A DNA stretch of 10,527 nt from an uncultured Acetobacteraceae bacterium (GTDB lineage Bacteria > Pseudomonadota > Alphaproteobacteria > Acetobacterales > Acetobacteraceae). Below are positions 6,227-10,527 of this stretch, one piece after another (position 1 is the first letter of the stretch; each line of letters opens with the position of its first letter). Under the pieces are notes generated by a model. That model did no database searches. It saw nothing but the letters and a program-made list of their open reading frames with translations, and had not been told where the DNA came from. Location of the stretch: positions 1 to 10,527 of the forward strand of contig CAIMEK010000241.1 in assembly GCA_903839965.1 (NCBI GenBank). Reading direction: 5' to 3'. The position numbers and the translations under genes were made by a program.

Positions 6227-6373
6227 TGCCTCGTTTCTTCCCTGGTACTCGCAGGCGCGCGGTGTCGTTGTAATGCAGCCGCCTGGACGCCGTGCAATGT
6301 ATGCGCTTTCATGATGCTTGTCGCCGGTCGGTCTTGTCGCCGCCGGCGTCGGCAGCCCAGGGAGTGTTGCGCC
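6227..6373. promoter_or_regulatory. Divergent intergenic region with paired 9-bp elements
   Basis: These 147 bp separate two divergently transcribed genes and must hold both promoters. TGTAATGCA (6269-6277) and TGCAATGTA (6293-6301) match at 7 of 9 positions in the same direction, 24 bp apart. That could be a tandem regulator site but is weak. TTGCAC on the minus strand (rc of 6292-6297) is a possible -35 box, with no good -10. The AAAAACGTTTT core is absent, so these genes may not share the LacI-type control. Confidence 0.25.
6359..6364 (+). promoter_or_regulatory. Shine-Dalgarno that sets a GTG start for the PrpD-like gene
   Basis: AGGGAG ends 9 nt before GTG 6374. The in-frame ATG at 6311 has no Shine-Dalgarno and would add a 21-residue tail containing RSCRRRRRQPR, unlike family N-termini. 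Confidence 0.55.
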
Positions 6374-7750
6374 GTGGCCGAATTGGACTCCACCTTAGGG
6401 ACGATGGTCGCCCGACACGCTGCTGCGGCAATGACCCGGCCTCTGTCAGCGGAGCTGCGGGAGAAGGCCGGCCTGCATCTGCTCGATACGCTCGCTGCGA
6501 TCGTCTCCGGCGCCGTGCTGGAGGCGGGCATCGCTGGGCAACGCTACGCGGAGAGCGTCGGCGGACCGCCGGTCGCCACCATTCTCGGCACCACTCTACG
6601 CGTGCCGTTGACCGAGGCGGCACTGGCCAACGGCATGGCGGCGCATGCCGACGAGTCCGACGACTCGCACGAGGACAGCCAGACCCATCCGGGCTGCGGC
6701 GTCGTGCCAGCGGCGATCGTCACGGCGGAATGGCTGGACTGCTCGGGCGAGGAGCTGCTGCGCGCTGTCGTGCTCGGCTACGAGATGACGATCCGCTTCG
6801 CCCGCGCGCTCGGCTCGGCGATGACGTTCAAGCGATCCTCGCTGTCAAGCCACGCGTATGGTCCGCTGTTCGGCGCCGGCTACGCCGCCGGTGCGCTCAT
6901 GGGATTTGGCGCCGCACAATTCGCGACATTGCTGAACTACCTGGGGCAGGAGGCATCGGGCCTGACCACCTGGCGGCTCGATCAGCGCCATACGCTGAAA
7001 AGCTACGTGTTTGCCGGCATGCCGGCGATGAACGGGTGCAAGGCCGCGGCGCTGGTGCGAAGCGGCTTCACCGGCGGCAGCGATGCGCTCGACATCAGCG
7101 ACCGCAATATCCTCGATGCGATCTGCCCCAGTCCGCGCCCGCAAGCGCTGGTCGAGGGGCTCGGCGAACGCTTCGCCATGATGCAGACCGACATAAAGTC
7201 CTATCCCGTCGGCTATCCGATCGCCGCCCCGCTCGCCGCGCTGGAGCGGATCATCGCCGAGCACGCACCGGTGCCGGACGCGGTCGAAGCGATCCGCGTC
7301 CACTACGACGAGGACTGGTACAAGGTGATCGGCGACAAGAGCCGCATGCCGGACGTCAATTTACGCTACTGCTTGGCGGTCACCATGCTCGAAGGCCGGC
7401 TCGGCTACGACGCGGCGCATGACGCGGCGCGGATGGCGGACGATGCGGTGCTTGCCATGGGGCGCCGGGTCAGCTTCCTGCCGCCCACACCGGGCCTCGA
7501 CCGCTTCGCTGTTGTGGTCGAGGTGGCGGCGCGGGGCCGGGTGTTCCGGGCCGAACAGGACCGCAACGTGCTCGGGCGGTGGGAAAACCCTATGAACCGC
7601 GGTCAGGTCGAGGCGAAGGCGTTCGAGCTGCTGTGCACCGCGATCCCGGCCGAGCAGGCCGGGCAGGCAATTCGCATGGCTGCCGGGATCGGCGAGCTCG
7701 CCAGGGTGGCTGATTTGCTGCGGGTGCTCACGCCACCGCAGCGCCGGTAG
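6374..7750 (+). CDS. MmgE/PrpD family protein (dehydratase/decarboxylase-like)
   Basis: With the GTG start it has 458 residues, the usual family length. MmgE/PrpD proteins include 2-methylcitrate dehydratase, cis-aconitate decarboxylase and iminodisuccinate epimerase. Recognisable parts are LRVPLTEAALANGMAAHADESDDSHEDSQTHPG (about 75-107, the family's conserved H-x-x-D-x-D-D...H-P segment), LKSYVFAGMPAMNGCKAAALVRSGFTG (about 208-234) with Lys209, and DIKSYPVGYPIAAPLAALERI (about 273-293) with Lys275. In PrpD and MmgE I recall K-x-[FY]-P-x(3)-H here; the His position is Pro282 in this protein, so the reaction may differ from 2-methylcitrate dehydration. The ATG at 6311 is in frame but poorly supported. 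Likely substrate: a hydroxy di- or tricarboxylic acid (inference). Divergent from a PEP mutase-like lyase; the pair recalls prp loci, where dehydratase and lyase act in one pathway, but no citrate synthase gene is present here. Confidence 0.85.
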   Translation: MAELDSTLGTMVARHAAAAMTRPLSAELREKAGLHLLDTLAAIVSGAVLEAGIAGQRYAESVGGPPVATILGTTLRVPLTEAALANGMAAHADESDDSHEDSQTHPGCGVVPAAIVTAEWLDCSGEELLRAVVLGYEMTIRFARALGSAMTFKRSSLSSHAYGPLFGAGYAAGALMGFGAAQFATLLNYLGQEASGLTTWRLDQRHTLKSYVFAGMPAMNGCKAAALVRSGFTGGSDALDISDRNILDAICPSPRPQALVEGLGERFAMMQTDIKSYPVGYPIAAPLAALERIIAEHAPVPDAVEAIRVHYDEDWYKVIGDKSRMPDVNLRYCLAVTMLEGRLGYDAAHDAARMADDAVLAMGRRVSFLPPTPGLDRFAVVVEVAARGRVFRAEQDRNVLGRWENPMNRGQVEAKAFELLCTAIPAEQAGQAIRMAAGIGELARVADLLRVLTPPQRR

Positions 7751-7865
7751 TGGCCGCGCCGGCACCCCGGCGGGCGGTTCTCCTGCGCGCTGCTTGCTGC
7801 CGCCTCCAACCTGTTCGCCGCGATCGCGGGCCGCGCTGAAGGGCGCCCTTTCCCGGCCACGAGGG

Positions 7866-7878
7866 ATTGTGACACAAT
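7866..7878. promoter_or_regulatory. Operator-like palindrome ATTGTGACACAAT, GntR/FCD-type
   Basis: Six-base arms are perfectly inverted around a central A. The inner TTGTGACACAA fits the TNGTNNNACNA pattern known for FadR-subfamily (FCD) GntR regulators. It ends 29 bp before ATG 7908, a position suited to repression. No GntR gene is in the window, so the regulator would be encoded elsewhere. Confidence 0.5.
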
Positions 7879-7895
7879 TGCAGCCCGCAACGCCC

Positions 7896-7900
7896 GGGAG
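7896..7900 (+). promoter_or_regulatory. Shine-Dalgarno that sets the start of the SMP-30-like gene
   Basis: GGGAG ends 7 nt before ATG 7908. The frame is open back to TTG 7794, but that would place the operator-like palindrome inside the coding region. Confidence 0.6.
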
Positions 7901-7907
7901 CACCCCC

Positions 7908-8858
7908 ATGCCAGACCCCACCCCCCCGAATGGCCTGCCGAACTGGCGAATCCTTGCCCGGGGACTGCGGTTTCCGGAAGGGCCGGTGGCGATGGCGGAT
8001 GGCTCCGTCATCCTGGTCGAAATCGCCCGCGGAACCGTCACGCGGGTAGCACCGGACGGCACCGTTTCGGTGGTGGCCACGACCGGCGGGGGCCCGAACG
8101 GCGCCGCGATCGGGCCGGACGGCGCGCTCTATGTCTGTAACAACGGCGGCTTCGTCTGGCGCACGGTAGCGGGGCTGCTGTGCCCCGGCGAACAGCCGCC
8201 GGATTACGAGGGCGGACGCATCGAGCGGGTCGACCTGAAAACCGGGGCGGTCAGGGTGCTTTACGAGCGCTGCGACGGCTTGCCCTTGCGCGGACCCAAC
8301 GACATCGTATTCGACGCCAACGGCGGATTCTACTTCACCGACCTCGGCAAGGACCACGCGCGCGAGCACGACCATGGCAGCCTCTACTACGCCCGCGCCG
8401 ATGGCACTGACATCGTCGAGATCGCGCATCCGGTGATCACGCCGAACGGCATCGGCCTGTCGCCCGACGGCGGCACGCTCTACTTCGCGGAGACCGACAC
8501 CGCGCGGCTCTGGGCCTTCGAGATCCCGGCGCCGGGGGTGGTGCGCACGCTGCCGTTCCCGGGTTCCCCCAACCGAGCTCGCTTCGTCGGCAACCTCGCG
8601 GGGCTGCACCTCTTCGACAGCCTAGCGGTGGAGGCCAGCGGCAACATCTGCGTCACCACGCCGATCTCCGGCGGCGTGGCGGTGTTTTCGCCGGCCGGGG
8701 AGGAGCTGCGGCGGGTGCCGATGGGCGACTATTTCACCACCAACATCTGCTTCGGCGGACCGGACATGCGCACGGCCTACGTGACGCTCTCGGGCACTGG
8801 CATGCTGGCGGCAATGGACTGGCCCGTGCCCGGGCTGAGGCTGAACTACCAGGACTGA
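7908..8858 (+). CDS. SMP-30/gluconolactonase/LRE family protein (sugar lactonase-like)
   Basis: A 316-residue beta-propeller protein of the regucalcin/gluconolactonase family, which hydrolyses lactones of aldonic or related acids using a divalent metal. Metal-site residues are visible: Glu24 in LRFPEGPV, Asn131 in LRGPNDIVFDANGGFYFTD, Asn180 in VITPNGIGLSPDGGTLYFAET, and Asp187 in the same segment. These correspond to the Glu, Asn and Asp ligands of SMP-30. Repeated propeller blades show as APDGTVSVV, GPDGALYVCNNGG and SPDGGTLYFAET. There is no clear signal peptide, so it is likely cytoplasmic. ATG 7908 is chosen from the Shine-Dalgarno and because the MPDPTPPNGLPNWRILARGL start leads straight into the domain. 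It probably has its own promoter, with the palindrome at 7866-7878. With the nearby sugar-type permeases it suggests breakdown of a lactone or of a sugar oxidised to one. Exact lactone unknown. Confidence 0.88.
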   Translation: MPDPTPPNGLPNWRILARGLRFPEGPVAMADGSVILVEIARGTVTRVAPDGTVSVVATTGGGPNGAAIGPDGALYVCNNGGFVWRTVAGLLCPGEQPPDYEGGRIERVDLKTGAVRVLYERCDGLPLRGPNDIVFDANGGFYFTDLGKDHAREHDHGSLYYARADGTDIVEIAHPVITPNGIGLSPDGGTLYFAETDTARLWAFEIPAPGVVRTLPFPGSPNRARFVGNLAGLHLFDSLAVEASGNICVTTPISGGVAVFSPAGEELRRVPMGDYFTTNICFGGPDMRTAYVTLSGTGMLAAMDWPVPGLRLNYQD

Positions 8859-8988
8859 TACCGTGTCTCGCTGATCGCGACCATGGTATGTGGTGGTGCA
8901 CGGATATCGGTCGTTCACCACGCACTTCCTTCGTGGCGCTCATCGCGACCGGATTTCTTCGTTAAGAGGAGGGAGCGCAAGCCGGGAC
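8859..8988. repeat. Convergent gap with a near-perfect 14-bp direct repeat
   Basis: CGCTGATCGCGACC at 8869-8882 recurs as CGCTCATCGCGACC at 8937-8950, one mismatch, 68 bp apart. A 6-bp inverted pair, GCGCTC (8936-8941) and GAGCGC (8973-8978), could give a weak terminator stem with a long loop. No gene and no strong terminator are seen in this stretch between convergent genes. Confidence 0.35.
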
Positions 8989-9816
8989 TCATCCCTTGAC
9001 CGCGCCGGCCGTCATCCCCTGCACCAGGAACCGGCGCATCAGGAGCGAGAACGCGAACACCGGGAGCAGGATCAACACGCCGCAGGCGGCGATCTTGCCC
9101 CACTCCCAGCCCTGGTAGTTCATGAAGTTCACCACCTGCACGGGCGCAGTCATGGCCTGGGTCCGCGTCAGCGTCAGGGCGAAGAAAAAGTCATTCCACG
9201 AGTAAATGAAACACAGGATTGCCGTGGTCGCCACGGCCGGCGCCGCCATCGGCAGCACCACCTGCCGGAACGTGCCCCACAGGCTGGCGCCGTCGATCCA
9301 GGCCGCCTCCTCCAACGCACGGGGCGACGCCTCGAAAAACGTCCGCATCAGCCAGACGACGAGGGAGAGATTGAAAGTCAAATAGATCATTACCAGGCCG
9401 GTGATCGTGTCCAACAGCCCGATGTAGCGGTACATCAGGAAGTACGGGATGGCGAACGCGATCGGTGGAACCATGCGCGAGGACAGGATCAACAGCGACA
9501 ATGGACGCTCGCTGCGCAACGGCGCCCGGGCCAGTGCGTACGCCCCGGGCACGCCGATCAACAAGGCGAAGATCGTCGAGATCACGCTGGCCATGGTGCT
9601 GTTGCCGAACGGACGGATGAACTGCGGGGTCATCAGGCTGCGGTAGTTTTCCAGCGTCGGCACGAACAACGCGCTGCTGACGCCCGCCATGATGTCGATG
9701 TCGCTCTTGAGGCTCATGCTGATGAACCACAGGAACGGCGACAGCGCCACCAGCGCCAGCAAGATGATGCAGGTGTTGAAAGCGAAGCGCGCGCCCCTGC
9801 CCCGCCTACTCCGCAC
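8989..9816 (-). CDS. ABC transporter permease, MalG-like (CUT1 carbohydrate family)
   Basis: A 275-residue inner-membrane permease with about six hydrophobic segments: around residues 11-36, 73-98, 106-134, 138-161, 195-216 and 241-262. The cytoplasmic EAA loop, EEAAWIDGASLWGTFRQVVLPMAAPA (169-194), contains the E-A-A...G...L-P pattern that contacts the ATPase. The C-terminal half (NYQGWEWGKIAACGVLILLPVFAFSLLMRRFLVQGMTAGAVKG) is typical of MalG/UgpE-type partners. It starts at GTG 9814-9816 with GGAGG 5 nt upstream and overlaps the end of the other permease gene by 11 bp, so the two are co-translated. ATPase and solute-binding protein genes are not in the window; they may lie to the right, upstream in this operon. 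Imports a sugar, polyol or related solute; identity not readable. Confidence 0.92.
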   Translation of the reverse strand: MRSRRGRGARFAFNTCIILLALVALSPFLWFISMSLKSDIDIMAGVSSALFVPTLENYRSLMTPQFIRPFGNSTMASVISTIFALLIGVPGAYALARAPLRSERPLSLLILSSRMVPPIAFAIPYFLMYRYIGLLDTITGLVMIYLTFNLSLVVWLMRTFFEASPRALEEAAWIDGASLWGTFRQVVLPMAAPAVATTAILCFIYSWNDFFFALTLTRTQAMTAPVQVVNFMNYQGWEWGKIAACGVLILLPVFAFSLLMRRFLVQGMTAGAVKG

Positions 9817-10527
9817 GTTCGCCTCCGCTGACCAGGCGCACGATCACCCAGCTGAGCAGGCAGACCACGCCGACCAGCACGATCGTTACCGCACTGGAGT
9901 ACCCGAGGTAGCTGAAGTTGAAGGCCTGCACGAAGATATAGTAATTCGTCACCTCCGTCACCGTGCCCGGGCCACCGTTGGTCAACAGGTAGATCAACGG
10001 AAACGCCTTGATGCTGTCGATCAACCGGAACAGCCCGGCCACCAGGAGCGCGCCCCGAAGATACGGCAAAGTAATGTACAGGGTGAGCTGGAACGAGCTT
10101 GCCCCGTCCAGCCGGGCCGCCTCGACCAGTTCCTCCGGCATCATGCTGAGCGCCGAGAGGATAATGAGCATGGTGAAGGGGAACCACTCCCAGGTGTCGG
10201 CCAGCACGATGGCGCTGAGCGCGTAGTGCGCATCGGTGATCGGAACCGGCACCTGCCAGCCAAGCGCATCGAACAGCCACCAGATCGGGCTGATATCCGG
10301 GGAGAACAGCATCTTCCAGATGATCGCCACGACAATCGGCGGCAGCACCATCGGCACCAGCAGGCTGGTGCGGATCACCGCGCCAAGCCGCGCGCTGGTG
10401 TTCAGCAGCAGCGCGGCGAGCAGGCCGAGGATAACCTGCAGGCTGACGGTGGACACCGAGAGCTTCAACTGCGTCCATAGACTGTCGTGCAGGCGCGTGT
10501 CCGACAGCTGGAGGATGTAGTTCGCAA
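9806..10527 (-). CDS. ABC transporter permease, MalF-like (CUT1), 5' end outside window
   Basis: The frame is open to the right edge, giving 239 visible residues; the N-terminus is missing. A TTG at 10468 is not the start, since the translation before it (NYILQLSDTRLHDSLWTQL) is typical of the periplasmic segment preceding the conserved core of MalF/UgpA-type permeases. Visible features are several membrane segments, the EAA loop EELVEAARLDGASSFQLTLYITLPYL, and IKAFPLIYLLTNGGPGTVTEV, matching the 'T-x-G-G-P' signature near the end. It stops with TAG 9806-9808, inside the start of the MalG-like gene. Together the two form the membrane channel of one importer. Confidence 0.9.
   Translation of the reverse strand, partial: ANYILQLSDTRLHDSLWTQLKLSVSTVSLQVILGLLAALLLNTSARLGAVIRTSLLVPMVLPPIVVAIIWKMLFSPDISPIWWLFDALGWQVPVPITDAHYALSAIVLADTWEWFPFTMLIILSALSMMPEELVEAARLDGASSFQLTLYITLPYLRGALLVAGLFRLIDSIKAFPLIYLLTNGGPGTVTEVTNYYIFVQAFNFSYLGYSSAVTIVLVGVVCLLSWVIVRLVSGGERAE

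Larger units (their letters stand above)
7751..7907. other. Gap between PrpD-like and SMP-30-like genes with several palindromes
   Basis: CGCCGG (7757-7762) and CCGGCG (7767-7772) form a 6-bp stem right after the PrpD-like stop, without a T-run. Two perfect 12-bp palindromes follow: CCGCGATCGCGG at 7818-7829 and AAGGGCGCCCTT at 7839-7850. Both may be chance at this GC content. The clearest site is listed separately at 7866-7878. No gene is seen in this gap. Confidence 0.3.

Noticed and set aside
6311..6373. ATG 6311 as the start of the PrpD-like gene
   Set aside because: No Shine-Dalgarno, and the extra residues are an Arg-rich run unlike family N-termini; GTG 6374 fits better.
5363..7750. 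A methylcitrate cycle (prp) locus
   Set aside because: Although PrpB-like and PrpD-like families are adjacent, key residues differ in both proteins, they are divergent, and no 2-methylcitrate synthase gene is present.
8890..9831. Plus-strand open frame opposite the MalG-like permease
   Set aside because: Its translation is Gln/Arg/His-rich with no domain, and the minus strand encodes a clear permease.
1..10527. Mobile element, CRISPR array, tRNA or phage genes
   Set aside because: No transposase, integrase, regularly spaced repeats or tRNA-like folds were seen on either strand.

Overview
The window is GC-rich, with tightly packed catabolic genes, strong Shine-Dalgarno sequences and several genes overlapping by a few bases. 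The protein families (two-subunit and class III CoA-transferases, MmgE/PrpD, isocitrate lyase/PEP mutase, SMP-30, CUT1 ABC permeases) point to a metabolically versatile alpha- or betaproteobacterium. That placement rests on style and gene content, and no marker gene settles the genus. There are no RNA genes, insertion sequences, phage genes or CRISPR arrays.

Layout. Positions 1-144 (+) are the C-terminal tail of a regulator that looks LacI-family. A promoter with a perfect 20-bp palindrome follows (172-200). It drives a two-subunit CoA-transferase-like enzyme (282-1181 and 1178-1984, + strand) and, after a 129-bp gap, an acetolactate-synthase-like thiamine diphosphate (ThDP) enzyme (2114-3853, +). 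A second promoter (3872-3907) carries the same AAAAACGTTTT core. It is followed by a leader that can fold into a nested stem and by a class III (CaiB/BaiF) CoA-transferase (4062-5216, +). A GC-rich inverted repeat separates this from an oppositely oriented isocitrate lyase/PEP mutase-family gene (5363-6226, -). That gene is divergent from an MmgE/PrpD-family gene (6374-7750, +). Next comes an SMP-30/gluconolactonase-like gene (7908-8858, +) with its own operator-like palindrome. It converges on two permease genes of a CUT1-type ABC importer (8989-9816 and 9806-10527, - strand). The second permease gene runs off the right edge.

How the genes may work together (inference). The permeases would import a sugar-like or polyol-like compound and the SMP-30 protein would open a lactone. 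The PrpD-like and PEP mutase-like proteins would handle dehydration and C-C cleavage of a hydroxy acid. The CoA-transferases and the ThDP enzyme would form and cleave acyl-CoA intermediates. The substrate cannot be read from the sequence.

The most notable points are these: the two-subunit transferase seems to lack the glutamate that classical CoA-transferases use, as IpdAB-type hydrolases do; the ThDP enzyme lies between two CoA-transferases, which suggests a CoA-thioester lyase rather than acetolactate synthase; and the PEP mutase-like and PrpD-like proteins have changes at several positions usually conserved in their families. I found no clearly new defence or mobile system. The unusual element is a possibly undescribed catabolic pathway with local LacI-type control.
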